Part shown: one piece after another, positions 1 to 11,026 of the stretch
Layout of the letters: every line of letters starts with the position of its first letter
Numbering within the stretch: position 1 is the stretch's first letter
Source of the DNA: Lodderomyces elongisporus
Taxonomy: Eukaryota; Ascomycota; Pichiomycetes; Serinales; Debaryomycetaceae
NCBI RefSeq assembly: GCF_030384665.1
Contig: NC_083676.1
Coordinates: 1,364,001-1,428,000 of the forward strand
Direction of reading: 5' to 3'
DNA: 64,000 nucleotides
Notes under the pieces: model-generated
What the model was told of the DNA's origin: nothing
The model's database searches: none
The model's input: the letters and a program-made list of their open reading frames with translations, nothing else
Translations under genes and position numbers: made by a program

Positions 1-36
1 CAATTCAGGGTTCTCTTCTGTTTGTGGCTCTCCCAT
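1..36 (-). CDS. probable N-terminus of a leftward gene cut by the window edge
   Basis: On the minus strand an ATG at 36-34 opens a frame that stays open to base 1 and gives a hydrophilic start, MGEPQTEENPEL. The base at -3 is A, which is the preferred yeast start context, and the frame is closed by a TAA about 15 codons upstream. Only 12 codons are visible, so the product cannot be named. If real, the next 4.6 kb is a divergent promoter region shared with the Zn2Cys6 gene. Confidence 0.35.
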   Translation of the reverse strand, partial: MGEPQTEENPEL

Positions 37-3000
37 GCTGCTTTTGATTAGCGCGGCTGGAACTTCTTTACGTTATTGAGCAGTTAAAGCACTATTTTGA
101 ACTAATATGAAAGGAAGAAAAAGAAAATAAAACAGATGAATAGGTTTAGTGGTGTATAACTCAATGTCTTCAACAAATGTAGTATGTGCTTTTTTTCACT
201 TAGTGGAATATTCTTTTTTTTTTTTTGATTATTTTTTGAATTTTTTTTTTCTCTTTTATTTTTATTTTTCTTTTTTTTTTTCTACTTTTCAATTGTTATT
301 GTAGATGTCAATGCGTGACTAAGTTATTGAGTGATTGTAGAAGACAAAATGAGAGTTTAATGGATCAAATCGGTAAATTCAGCATAAACAGAATATTCTT
401 TCATATAAGTTGAGATGATAGAGGAGGAGGGAAAAGAAGCTCTGGTGAATGGTAGTCTCTTCTCTTCTGTTCCTTTTTTTTTACTTTTTCTTTCTTCTAA
501 CCAACGTCTGTTGATGTAAAGTTGGTTCAATGTGTTTATTTTTTAGTTTTTAAATTTCTTATCAAGTCCTTGATTTTTTCCTATTCTACTTCCACTTCCC
601 TTTTCCCTATTATTGTTTTAGTTGATTCTTTGAAAAGGATGGCAGCAGAATGGAAGTATTAGAGTAGAAGAAAGCTAGGTGATTGGTTTTGAAAATAGGA
701 ATGAAAAAATGAAAAAAAAAACGAAAAGTTCAACATTCTTTAGAAAAAAAAAGGGGGCAATACAAAGTCCATCGACCCTAAATCTATAATAAACCATACA
801 AATACTCTCTTTAGGGAAATCTTCTGGAATGCAATTATGTGCATCTGCATTTTTCCATCACTTAACCAAAAACAGCTGGAAATTGCTATGTAATGTGTCT
901 TGTAAATTGGTTTTCTTTGAGAAATGGAGCATGAGCAACGAAAACCAAAATCAAAGGGGAAAAAAAATAAAAAAGAAAATAATGATAATAACAATAAATT
1001 AAATGAGAACAGAGCAATGGGCAAAACGTAATAGAGAATATGTAGTGGAAATTTGATGAACAGAAATTTAGGAAGTCCAACCTATGAAGTATGAAGATAT
1101 TGTGGGAGTGGAAATGGGGAGGTGGGGGTGATAGTGGGGGGGGTCTGACGAATGGGGGAAAGATTGCTGCTCTGGTATGACGCAGACGATGAGTCGCCCA
1201 GAACTCTAATTTTCGGTTTGTTCTTCTTCTTGTCTTCACTGATTTTTCGGTTTTGGAATTTTGTTATTTGTTTCTTTGTGTGTGTATTCGTTTGTATGTT
1301 GACGTTTGTCTACATAAGAAGTACTGTGCGGATTACTGCATGGTGAGTTATAGAATGTATTGGTTAGAGAGATTATAGCTTTTTCTTTTTATCTATCTGA
1401 TAAACACAAAAAAGTATGTAGCGGGCGGGACAACGACCCACTTGAATTAGATGGAGAAAGGATTTCTTTTTTCAAAAACAACAACAACAACAACAACAAT
1501 GTACTACAAGTTGTCCATTCTCTGAGTTTAACCAGTGTATATTAACTTCTAGTTATTACTTGTTGACAAACAACATGATATCAAATTATAGTGTGTCGTT
1601 GATAGAGGCTAAGAACCGGGAAAAAAAAAAGCAAAAAGGGGTTTGTTCAAGGCTATTGAGGTTGTTGTGATTATTAGTAGAAGTATTATAATTTCGCAGC
1701 AAGTAGAAATATAGTCGACACAAAATCATTGGCTTTTATTTTTTTTATAATTCTTTATTTTTGTGTCTCTGTGTTTTGGCAGCGTGCGCGCGCGAGAGCG
1801 CAATCGCGCCTGAAACGCCCTCGCGGCCACACCCACTCCTCGCCTCATCTTCTTCGACAACTACTGATTGTTATTAGTATCAGTGCAAAAGCTCGTAACC
1901 ATATTACTATTTGCAAGAAAGGCAATATCAGAAACTTACAGTATACATCTTGTTGCCTTTTCAATTTATAAGTCAAGTTATCTTATTATGAGTTTTACCA
2001 GGTTCTTTAACAATAGTAAAAACAGTGAACATACACCATCATGGAATATTTTTAGTTTTAGTTTTCTCTTTTTCTCTTTTTCATTTTTTAAATTACTCTT
2101 CATTCAAGTAGGAAGGATTGTGATTGTGCGTGTGACTAAGGCAGAAAGAAGAGATAGTTTATGGAAGTTACATTTCAAAAAAAAAAAGTTGATTAATAAC
2201 CTGGGTAAATAGAAGGGGGGAAACCCCAGGAAGCTAATGCTTTAGCTGGAAAGTTTGTCATAATCTCAGCTATATTGTACTGTTGAAGATTAAAAACGAT
2301 AATACTATACTGTGTGACAAACTGAAAGAACTTGACATGTTCAAAACACAATTTGTTTTTGGTTCAAAAACCTACCAAAAAAAAACTTTCATTTTAAGTT
2401 GAAAAAAAAATAGAGAGAAAAAAACAAAAAAAAATTCAAGATCACGTGACCATTTGTATTTATTTGCATGCAAGAAAACGCCTCGGTTTTTATATGCCTA
2501 ATATAATCTCTTGCATTTCGCCATTTGTGTCAATCCTCCAGGATGCAGCAGGGGTTGCAAATGTCAGCGGGAACAAAGAACAAAAAGAAAATGTAAATGC
2601 ACAACTTGTTTGGTTGATATCTTTTGATCCTGGGTACGAGAGTTGGATCAACAAGGAAATTGACAAAAAAACCAAAGTAAAAAATTTATACAAATGATGA
2701 TAAAAACCAAGAGAAAGTGAGAAAAAAAAAAGGGTTTGCTGTCAAGTATTTGTGTGTGCACGCAGAGGGTACTTTTTTAATTAAGTTATAGTTAAACTTC
2801 ACTAGGTTCAAATTGTGTTTCAAATGTGTTGAACTTCCCATCTATATATGCCATTTCTTTCTATCTCTTTTTTTGTTTGTACTTTTCTTTTTCTTGGTCA
2901 AGTAAACCTCCCCCCCCCGCTCATCGTTATCCATCGTAGCATACTTACTACCTAGCACAAGCATTCTATGACGAGGGAAAAGTGAAGAGGGTAGGAAAAT

Positions 3001-4657
3001 AAAATGGGAGAGAGACTTTTTATCGATGCCGTAATACCCAATGTTTTTGAATTGGTGCCTTTTGATGAAAGAGAAAAGTTTGTATTGCAAAAAGCAAAAA
3101 GCAAAAAACAAAAAATGATGATACTCTCGGAAAAGTTTGAAAACAATCTTTACTCAATTCCATTAGCATTTAGTTGATAAAATGTATTTAAAGACAAGCT
3201 CATGTGTAAAGTTGTTTGGTACAAAAGTGTTCAGTATTTTCAAATTTTTTCGTTATTATAAGGATCGGTCTGCATATTGCAGAGCCGAAATGTGTTAAAT
3301 CCTTTTAAAGTTGTCAGCTTTGCAGAATGTTGTTTCTATTGTTTTTTATTTTTTTATTTTTTTTATTTTTTTATTTCTTATTTTTTAGGGGGAACTAATC
3401 CTTTGATTTCCGTTCTTGAAAAACATGAGAATAGTTCATTGCCATTTTCATAACTTCCTTTTCGTACTAAATATTTCACAACTGTTTTTTTCATCTTTAT
3501 TAGGCTTTAATTTTGCTCTCTAATTGTTGTAGTTTGTTGTTTGTTGTTTGTCGTTTGTTGTATTTTTGCTTTTTCTTCTGTTTCTACTTCTTGAAACTTA
3601 AAGTACAGAAGCCAAACCCCTCCATTCTACACACACAAAAAAAACAACAGAGGCTTTCCGTTACTTCATTACTCAAATACAAATTGGATTATAAGATAGA
3701 TGAAACCATATTCAATAAACATTTTTCATATATTTATACACACATATATACAGGCATAGACATATCGATAACTCATAGCTCTCTCCAAATCAGAAGTCAT
3801 TCACAAAACAAAAAAGGGTGCAAAAAAGAAACGTGCAAACACTAAACTTAAATATTATACAAAAGACATTTCTTACCCATTTCCAGATCCTCCACCTCCT
3901 CCCCCCCCTCTTTCTCTTTCCCTCTCCTTCATTCAAATAAACTTTACGTCCCCTACCACCCCAGAAAACCATTCTTTTGTGAAATCAATTACAAAACATA
4001 CTAAGATTAAGAATAGGAATAATATTGATACAAAAGAAACCAATTAAAACAACAGAGGCAATACACTTGTAGCATATCAAGTGTTGAAATCCACTCCAAA
4101 TTGTTTTCTCAGAATTTGAATATCAAGTGTCACACTTAAACATATTTATCCTGTGCTGACACATTCTTGCAACCATTGTTGGCAAAACAAAACTCGGAAT
4201 ACCATATATTACAATGACAGCTTAATCTTAAACGCATTTATTCAACACACACTCTCTCACACACACAAATATATATTCAGAGCATTATATAAGAAGTGAC
4301 CACTCTAGGCTATTTAAGAGCATCACTAGTTAAACACAGTTACTCCCATTTAGTTAACTAGGAATAACAGATTTCCCAAAAGTTTTCAAAACATCCTATT
4401 TGCCTTTTGCTTTTTGTTTTTTTTTTTTAAAAAAATTAAAATAAAAGTACAGACACACAGACTCACAAATAAAAGTCAAAAGTCAAAAGAGTCAAAGGAC
4501 TCTAAAGAATTAAAAGGAACCACAGGTTTGATCACATTATCCAGGAAAAAAAACGATAAAGAAATAGCTTTCACATTACAATAGTGCCCTAAAGTAACTA
4601 TTGGCGAAAAAAAAACTCCCTATTAACTCGATTTCACTTACAACGTCAACCGGCAAA
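37..4657. other. 4.6 kb gene-free spacer upstream of the Zn2Cys6 gene
   Basis: No frame here looks like a conserved protein; open stretches are translations of T/CT-rich or A-rich DNA. It holds many poly-A and poly-T runs, an AAC triplet run near 1480-1499, a CpG-rich block at 1780-1850, an E-box CACGTG at 2443-2448, C runs near 2910 and 3900, and CA-rich sequence near 4245-4275. I see no tRNA or snRNA. A spacer this long is unusual in a compact yeast genome and more typical of the control region of a heavily regulated transcription factor gene. Confidence 0.6.
1780..1850. promoter_or_regulatory. CpG-rich block inside AT-rich spacer
   Basis: About 70 bases with alternating GCGCGCGC near 1785-1794 followed by several CGCG and TCGCG words, in a surrounding that is largely A and T. 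CGCG-type words in yeasts often mark nucleosome-free promoter cores. A TATAAT-like AT-rich stretch lies just upstream at 1740-1760. It could be a distal promoter for the regulator gene 2.8 kb downstream or for a non-coding transcript. This is inference. Confidence 0.35.
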
Positions 4658-6757
4658 ATGCCTAGAAGGAGATTAGATTCGTCCATACGAAGAAGTCGGA
4701 CCAGATCGGGGTGCATAACATGCCGAGATAGACATATAAAATGCGATGAACAACAACCAATTTGCAAGAATTGCTTGAGGTCAAACAGAGAATGCTTGAA
4801 AGGTACTCGCTTGAATTTTAGACAGTATATATTTCATGACCCAGAAGAAGATCCAACTACATCGAGGTACTTGAAGATGCTAGAACTAAAACTGAAACTG
4901 AAACTGGAACTGGGACTGGAACTGAAACTGAAACTGGGACTGGGACTGGAACTGAAACTGAGGCCACTGCTGCTGCTGCTGCTGCAACTGTATAGAATAT
5001 TGGATCACTCAATCACTGTTGCCGCGTTATATGATCACGTATCAAGATATCAACAATACTTGCCACTACATTCATTGGACGATCTAAAAGAGTCTGATAT
5101 GAATTTCCACGACGATGGATTTGGCGCATTCAACCAACCATATACAAAATTAGAAAAAGACGCAGAAATAGAGGCAACAACAGAAGAAGAGGAAGAAGAA
5201 ACAGCAGCAGCAGCAGAAGTGGAAAAGGAGATGACAATAGGAATGTATGCAGCAGATATTAATATGCTTGAAACATCAAACACGTCCTACATGAGAAGCT
5301 GTAGCACTTCTAATTACTTTGCCATACAACAAATGTCGCAAGCGCATGGATTACCCTCAGATCAACCAGTTTATTCAAATATGGCCGGCCATATAAACGC
5401 TGGTTTCCCAACCATGCCAACGCTGTTTGAAAAAATAAACCATGATGCTCGACTTTATAACGCAACACACCCACAAAATCAAATGGTTCCACTTCCGCAG
5501 CATCTGCAACCACAAGTACAACAGCCTCAACCACAAGTACAACAGCTACTTCTTTCTTCAGTTCCAGATTTTTATTCAACACAGCAGCTGCCCTCACAGT
5601 TACCACCATCACCACCACCCCTTCTACAACCACCACCTCTACCACCACCGTCACATAGTTTGTGGTTTCTAGACTTGACAAACGATGCAGAGATTTGGAG
5701 CACAATTATTCCAAGGTTGTGCCGCCAAAGTAGTGACACATTCCTACCTGATTGCTTGCAAGCAGCGTGTTCACCATCAATTGATATAAAATATTTACTG
5801 TTAACAACGAGACAGTTTAAAAGATGGAGTCTAATTGAATCTGCACTTGTTAACCAACAAAACATTACCATGTTTGAAACACTTTTGATTAGCATTTGCT
5901 TGATCCTTTACACCATCTACACCAAGAATGAAAAGTACAAACTAAACGATTTGCAACAGATGATACTCAACAGCGAATCAAAATTGTTTGAGAGCATTTT
6001 AGAAAAAATAACCCTGTTTTTAGTCTCCGTGGAAACACCGGCATCAGCCATAATAGTTTCAAGTATACAATCCATAACCATATTGAGGTTTTTCATTAAT
6101 AAATTCCAAGATCTCACGTTTAACAAGCGAGATCAGAAGCAGAGGAAGAAAATGAAAAAGAAAATTGATCTTGAGACTATTGATAAACAAGGCGTGGAAG
6201 CCGGACTCGCAACTACAACTGAACCTGGTGGTGTTGACCTAAGTCATTTCTTAAAACTCAACCCATATGAAATTGGGTTTCTAAACTCATCCTATCGCGG
6301 CATTGACCGCAATTCTTTTGCAAGGGTCTCTGGATCTCAACCTACTTCAAGACAACCTTCTTTAAACCCCACTTTTACTCTACCAGAGTCGCAAAAAATA
6401 TCCTCACTTTTATGGTACCTTATCAAATTGGATTACATAACAAACAACCCACTCGAAGCTAATAATTTTATATTCAGAGAAACTTATCAGTTTGAAAACA
6501 TGTTTGAAATAGATGCACAGCCCTGGCCATTGGCGGATAAATCAAAGCTAGCTAGGATAGTTCTCGAGAAATTCACTATGAAATTATTAAACATACGCAA
6601 TGACAATTTGGTTAGCAACATGAATTGGGGACTTAATAATATCTTTGCGCTGATAAATCAAAGTACAACATGGAGCGCTACCACAAAGTCACAATGGAGT
6701 AATTATTTCGAGTGGACTATTCGGTATGTGAATCCACCAGAACCACGTGCAAAATAG
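4658..6757 (+). CDS. Zn2Cys6 fungal transcription factor with CTG-encoded Ser-rich tract
   Basis: A 699-residue sequence-specific transcription regulator, nuclear by family. The binuclear zinc cluster is at residues 19-46 (C19-x2-C22-x6-C29-x6-C36-x2-C39-x6-C46), preceded by a basic RRSRTRSG segment; the wording resembles the ACR-2/UGA3-type class. Residues 79-111 contain 19 CTG codons alternating with Lys, Glu and Gly, ending in a block of six; under the CUG-Ser code this is a Ser-rich disordered linker. A Gln/Pro-rich region follows around 270-345. The C-terminal half has helical, hydrophobic sequence typical of fungal regulatory middle domains. The first ATG after the upstream stop is at 4658, since the frame upstream has only a TTG. 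I do not recognise the orthologue. The 4.6 kb spacer upstream suggests complex regulation. Confidence 0.85.
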   Translation: MPRRRLDSSIRRSRTRSGCITCRDRHIKCDEQQPICKNCLRSNRECLKGTRLNFRQYIFHDPEEDPTTSRYLKMLELKLKLKLELGLELKLKLGLGLELKLRPLLLLLLQLYRILDHSITVAALYDHVSRYQQYLPLHSLDDLKESDMNFHDDGFGAFNQPYTKLEKDAEIEATTEEEEEETAAAAEVEKEMTIGMYAADINMLETSNTSYMRSCSTSNYFAIQQMSQAHGLPSDQPVYSNMAGHINAGFPTMPTLFEKINHDARLYNATHPQNQMVPLPQHLQPQVQQPQPQVQQLLLSSVPDFYSTQQLPSQLPPSPPPLLQPPPLPPPSHSLWFLDLTNDAEIWSTIIPRLCRQSSDTFLPDCLQAACSPSIDIKYLLLTTRQFKRWSLIESALVNQQNITMFETLLISICLILYTIYTKNEKYKLNDLQQMILNSESKLFESILEKITLFLVSVETPASAIIVSSIQSITILRFFINKFQDLTFNKRDQKQRKKMKKKIDLETIDKQGVEAGLATTTEPGGVDLSHFLKLNPYEIGFLNSSYRGIDRNSFARVSGSQPTSRQPSLNPTFTLPESQKISSLLWYLIKLDYITNNPLEANNFIFRETYQFENMFEIDAQPWPLADKSKLARIVLEKFTMKLLNIRNDNLVSNMNWGLNNIFALINQSTTWSATTKSQWSNYFEWTIRYVNPPEPRAK
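4892..4990 (+). repeat. CTG-rich hexanucleotide-type repeat within the Zn2Cys6 gene
   Basis: Codons alternate CTG with AAA, GAA or GGA from 4892 to 4958, then six consecutive CTG at 4967-4984 and one more at 4988. The same DNA in the next frame reads as Thr-Glu/Thr-Gly repeats. The repeat keeps the reading frame of the surrounding gene. Confidence 0.85.
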
Positions 6758-7241
6758 CAGAGTACAGCTGCACAATTATTTGTTACAAAATAATGAAAGA
6801 AGAGAAGAAAAAGATTTAGAAATATAATACAAAGAACAAGACCAATAACAAAAAAGAATGAGAATAAAAAAGAATTGAAGATCAGGCTCAATCAAAGAAA
6901 CCAAAGCAAAGATAAAAAAGATATACCAACAGACCTATGAAAACTTATTTAAAAATTATATTTGGATCCAAAAAAACCAATTTGGTGAAGTTGTTGTACT
7001 TGAGAAGAATGGCAATGCCACAATTTTCCGTGAAGAAAAAAAAAATAATTCTCGACATCGGTGCACACCCTCTGAATTGATTTTCATTCTTGAGCTCAAT
7101 TTTTTTTTTCTTTTTTTTTTTTTTCCTTTCTTGTCTCTCATTTTTCAATTGGCTTTTCCATTCTCCAAATAAAATTTTTTTCTCTCTTTCTTCTTCTCTT
7201 TTCACCCACTCTACTCATCTCTTAACCAGACTCTTTTTACA

Positions 7242-8735
7242 ATGTCACAAGGTACTCTTTACATTACTCAGCAAATTAGAAGTCTTGCTCCAAAGGCTTT
7301 GATTAAGCACTTCAACTTGGATGTCAAATTGGCAGACAAAGATGCTACATTCGAAAAATACTTTCCATTGAACAAGATTCCAGCTTTTGTTGGACCAAAA
7401 GGATTCAGATTGACCGAAGTCATTGCTATTTGCATTTACTGTATGTATAACCTTTTTAGCTACTTTTTACCAATTGGTTTATTTGCAATTGCCCAATTGT
7501 GCAGTTGCCGATTTGAATGATGAGAAATTTTTTTCAAATATTAATACAGTTATCCCTGTCTTAATAAATTATGTCGAGAATACTTAATCTGAAACAAAAA
7601 AAAACCAACAACGGCAATTGTCTTTGGCTTTATTACGCTAACTTATCAATCATTGTTTTTACGGTAATACTAACAATATTATAAAGTGATCAACTTGGCT
7701 GATGCTGAATCTCCATTGTTGGGAAAGAATGCCGCTGCTTACGCCCAGGTCTTGAGATGGCTTTCTTTTGCCAACTCTGAGTTGTTGCCAAAGGAAGCTT
7801 CTGCTTTTAGACCATTGACTGGTGCTGACCCATACAACAGAAAGCAAGTTGAAGAGAGTCTTGCATACTTGAAGAAGGTCAACGGTGTCTTTGAAGAAAG
7901 ATTATCCAACTTTACCTACTTGGTTGGTGAGAGAATCACTTTGGCAGATATTTTTGCTGCTACCGTTTATGTTAGAGGTTTCGAGTACTTGTACGGTGAA
8001 CAATGGAGAAAAGAGTATCCTAGTATTACCAGATGGTTCAAGACCTTGATTGCTTCTCCATACTTGAAAGAGTTTGTTGGTGACTTTAAATTCATAGAGA
8101 AGCCAGTTGAATACACTCCACCAAAGAAAGAGAAGAAGGAGAAGGCTGCTCAAGCTCCAGCTGCTAAGAAGGAAGCTTCCGCACCAAAAGCTGCTGCTGC
8201 TGCTGCTGCTTCTGAACCAGCTGAGCCAGCACCAGCACCAAAGCCAAAGCACCCATTGGAGGCCTTGGGTAAGCCAAAGGCTGCATTGGATGAATGGAAG
8301 AGAGTCTACTCCAACGAGGAGACTAGAGAAACTGCTATTCCATGGTTCTGGAAAAACCAATATGACCCAGAAGAATGGTCATTGTGGAAGGTTGACTACA
8401 AATACAACGATGAGTTGACCTTGACCTTTATGTCCAACAACTTGGTTGGTGGTTTCTTCAACAGATTGTCTGCTTCAACCAAATACATGTTTGGATGTAT
8501 GGTTGTTTACGGTGAAAACAACAACAATGGTATCACTGGTGCTTTCTTGGTCAGAGGTCAAGATTACGTTCCAGCTTTCGATGTTGCTCCAGATTGGGAA
8601 TCTTATGAGTTCACCAAATTGGATGGCTCAAAGGAAGAAGTTCAAAAATTCGTCAACAACATGTTGGCTTGGGATGAGCCAGTCGAAGTCAATGGTGAGA
8701 AGAGAGAAATTGCTGACGGTAAAGTCTTCAAGTAG
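7242..8735 (+). CDS. CAM1: eEF1B gamma subunit (elongation factor), one intron
   Basis: Joined exons 7242-7440 and 7687-8735 give 415 residues, the family length. The protein is the gamma subunit of the nucleotide exchange complex that recharges eEF1A with GTP in the cytosol. N-terminal glutathione-transferase-like domain (about 1-80, containing VGPKGFRLTE) and GST C-terminal domain (to about 215), a Lys/Ala/Pro-rich linker, then the conserved EF1G domain (KPKHPLEALGK, PWFWKNQYDPEEWS, SASTKYMFG). The splice joins T of exon 1 to TG of exon 2, restoring a Leu (IYLINLADAE). Codon use is strongly biased and lacks CTG, as expected for a highly expressed gene. S. cerevisiae has two paralogues, CAM1 and TEF4; the linker and GST part look nearer CAM1, but either name is possible. 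A retroelement sits 190 bases downstream. Confidence 0.95.
7441..7686 (+). other. spliceosomal intron in CAM1
   Basis: A 246-base intron with 5' splice site GTATGT at 7441, a perfect TACTAAC branch point at 7668-7674 and 3' AAAG ending at 7686. Removing it keeps frame and restores the conserved GST-fold sequence across the junction. The intron splits a codon after its first base. Confidence 0.95.
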
Positions 8736-8920
8736 ATCTTGAACTAGCTAGTTTATATATTTCTGTTTAATTATCTTTTTTCTTTTTTTTTTCTTTCTTC
8801 AGTGGTCAGCGACTACATTGTTCATTCTACATTTATATTTATAATTTATCAGATGTAACCAGTTTGTCATGTATACTATTCTAGCTTTTAACAAAATTTG
8901 TGTATATAAAAAAAAGGCGG

Positions 8921-8925
8921 CGGTG
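8921..8925. repeat. target site duplication, left copy
   Basis: CGGTG directly before the left LTR; the same five bases follow the right LTR at 13748-13752. Confidence 0.9.
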
Positions 8926-9388
8926 TGTCACATTGCGACACTAACTTGTCGCAATATGCCCATATTTCCACAAAGTGGAAATTCGTGCCAAACCCAAAAA
9001 TGGGAAGGTTTGGCGAAGACAATAGAATTAAATGTAGAAATGAGAATATAAATAGAGGAGAGAAGTCGCATCTCGAACTACTCTCAATTTATATAGAATT
9101 ATCGATAAATACTAGTTTTATTGGTCACCATAAGTTAGGCGCAATCTGCCGTGTATTCGTAGAGAATGGCCACTCTGCCGAATGCCTTCACTTAACAGAT
9201 TGTGTCAGATAATTTACACCTTACACTTAAAACATTTGTTTTACTCAGTATACAATCAAGGAAGAATTCACTCCCTTCGAATATAGTCAATTGGTAGTTA
9301 AATATAATCGCTGGCACTAGTGAGCTAGGTAGCGAAATCTAGTGTACAGCAGTCGCACACTTACGAGGAGTGACGTTGCTATGTGACA
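8926..9388 (+). repeat. left LTR (463 bp)
   Basis: Begins TGTCACA and ends TGTGACA, a perfect 7-base terminal inverted repeat of the TG...CA type. Base-by-base reading finds no difference from 13285-13747. It contains a TATAAATA-like word near 9047, a plausible promoter. A short open frame through it is incidental. Confidence 0.95.
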
Positions 9389-9391
9389 AAA

Positions 9392-9409
9392 TGGTGGTCC
9401 CTAGCAGGA
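9392..9409 (+). other. candidate primer binding site
   Basis: Three bases after the left LTR comes TGGTGGTCCCTAGCAGG, starting with the TGG expected to pair with the CCA end of a tRNA. The implied tRNA 3' end would read GGGACCACCA. I cannot assign the tRNA. Confidence 0.5.
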
Positions 9410-9660
9410 ACAATGACCATTCCTGCAACTTTGCAGATCAATTGACTCAGACAAACGATTGTTGCTGATTGATGTTTTAGTGCATTAAATTGTCAAACTG
9501 GAATGTGACACTGTCGCGAAAGTGATCACTATCCAGTATAAAATACTATCGGAAGACCCTACCCGAAAGACAAAGTTAGGGGATATGCTGAAAAGAAATG
9601 CATGAATGTTGGAGATCTCACTCCCACAGGGTGGAAGTCCCTAGGAACAAAGAAGGCCTA

Positions 9661-10062
9661 GCTGAAATAGCTGACGAGGAGAGCACACTCCCCTTGGGTG
9701 AAAGTCCCGTAAATTAAAAGACATCTAGCTGAAATAGCTGACGAGGAGAGCACACTCCCCTTGGGTGAAAGTCCCGTAAATTAAAAGACATCTAGCTGAA
9801 ATAGCTGACGAGGAGAGCACACTCCCCTTGGGTGAAAGTCCCGTAAATTAAAAGACATTTAGCTGAGATAGCTGACGAGGAGAGCACACTCCCCTTGGGT
9901 GAAAGTCCCGTAAATTAAAAGACATTTAGCTGAGATAGCTGACGAGGAGAGCACACTCCCCTTGGGTGAAAGTCCCGTAAATTAAAAGACATCTAGCTGA
10001 AATAGCTGACGAGGAGAGCACACTCCCCTTGGGTGAAAGTCCCGTAAATTAAAAGACCTACT
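9661..10062 (+). repeat. six-copy 67-bp tandem array inside the retroelement
   Basis: Units start at 9661, 9728, 9795, 9862, 9929 and 9996, exactly 67 bases apart. Each carries GCTGACGAGGAGAGC and then CCCCTTGGGTGAAAGTCCC. Two subtypes occur: units four and five have CATTTAGCTGAGATAG, the others CATCTAGCTGAAATAG or a near variant, the pattern left by unequal exchange. A diverged copy precedes the array near 9600-9660. No sustained protein frame runs through it, so it is probably an RNA or DNA structural region. Confidence 0.95.
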
Positions 10063-10083
10063 AAAATTACGGAAACCAGAGTA

Positions 10084-10330
10084 TTGTGGGATTTCACAGC
10101 AGCAGCTCTAGCGAAATTCCTTTATGATGCTTTTATTGCTCGAGTGGGGTCATTTCAAGTGTTAAGGACTGACAACGGACCAGAGTTTATCAAGGGTGTT
10201 TTTGCGATACTTATTATAAACTCATGGAATCAAAGGAACCTTCTCAGTCCCGTACCACCCCCAAGACAATGGGATGATTCAATCATCCCATAAAGGAATT
10301 ATTCGATTTATGTGCCTGTTACTCCCGAAA
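10084..10330 (+). pseudogene. degenerate integrase fragment (Ty3/gypsy type)
   Basis: The frame from 10084 gives VLRTDNGPEF, the second catalytic Asp segment of an rve-type integrase. About 17 residues later the homology moves by one base into the next frame and continues with YHPQDNGMIQ. Counting across the shift, exactly 35 residues separate the Asp from the final Gln, which is where the D,D-35-E enzymes have their catalytic Glu; GAA to CAA would explain it. Upstream catalytic Asp and zinc domains are missing. The fragment lies 5' of gag, the reverse of normal element order, and inside the repeat array. It cannot make an active enzyme. Confidence 0.8.
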
Positions 10331-10655
10331 GCTTTGGTGGAAGTCCCCGAAATTAAAAGTATTTTATATTTGAAAGCTAGGAGAGCCAACTCCTCTTGGG
10401 TGGAAGTCCCAGAAATGAAAAGTGATTTATTTTTAAAAGCTAGGAGAGCAAACTCTTCTTGGGTGGAAGTCCCAGAAATGAAAAGCGCTTATTTACGATT
10501 GAGAAGATCAAACTTCCGTTGGGTGGAAATCCCATAAATAAAAGAACTTACAAATGAGAAGAGCAAACTTCCATTGGGTGGAATTCCCATAAAGTAAAGG
10601 TATTATAATTGTGAAGATCAAACTTCCATTGGGTGGAAATCCCATAAATTAAAGA
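10325..10655 (+). repeat. diverged continuation of the repeat array
   Basis: About six more copies of the array core, TTGGGTGGAAGTCCC or TTGGGTGGAAATCCC followed by an ATAAAAG-like tail, near 10332, 10397, 10461, 10518, 10576 and 10629. Spacing drops from 65 to 53 bases and sequence drifts from left to right. Together with 9600-10062 this makes a 1-kb structured leader ahead of gag, interrupted by the integrase scrap. Confidence 0.8.
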
Positions 10656-11026
10656 AGGTTGTCACTACTTGTAGGATGCCTAAATATCTTACCTGTTTCA
10701 GAATCAAACGGCAAAATTGATGGTTGTTGACATGACACAATCGGGAAGAAATTCCGGAAGCGAAAATAATGCGAAATTGCTACAACTACTGCAAGTCGAA
10801 AAATTTCGATTTCGCGATGAGCCATCGTGATATTTATTCGCAATATTATTGGTCAGAGAAATTTATACTGAAAACAGGAGATGCCCTATACATATCCATG
10901 CTATTCTCGACAAAGTAAACGACCTTACATTGAACAACACCTAAAACCAGTTAACAAATTAGCCTATAGCAATACAACCATTAACATTGCAATGTACCTA
11001 TCCAATCTTTACATATACTAAACAAT

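Noticed and set aside
2446..2697. An 83-codon open frame in the first spacer
   Set aside because: It begins at GTG rather than ATG, has no recognisable motif and lies among poly-A runs.
5310..5895. Long antisense frames under the first Zn2Cys6 gene
   Set aside because: They are mirror images of Gln/Pro and Glu repeats on the sense strand (Val-rich or Gly-rich antisense) and have no independent signal.
8925..9212. A 95-codon open frame in the left LTR, repeated in the right LTR at 13269-13571
   Set aside because: It lies wholly within the repeat and starts at the LTR edge; the two copies match only because the LTRs do. No protein family resemblance.
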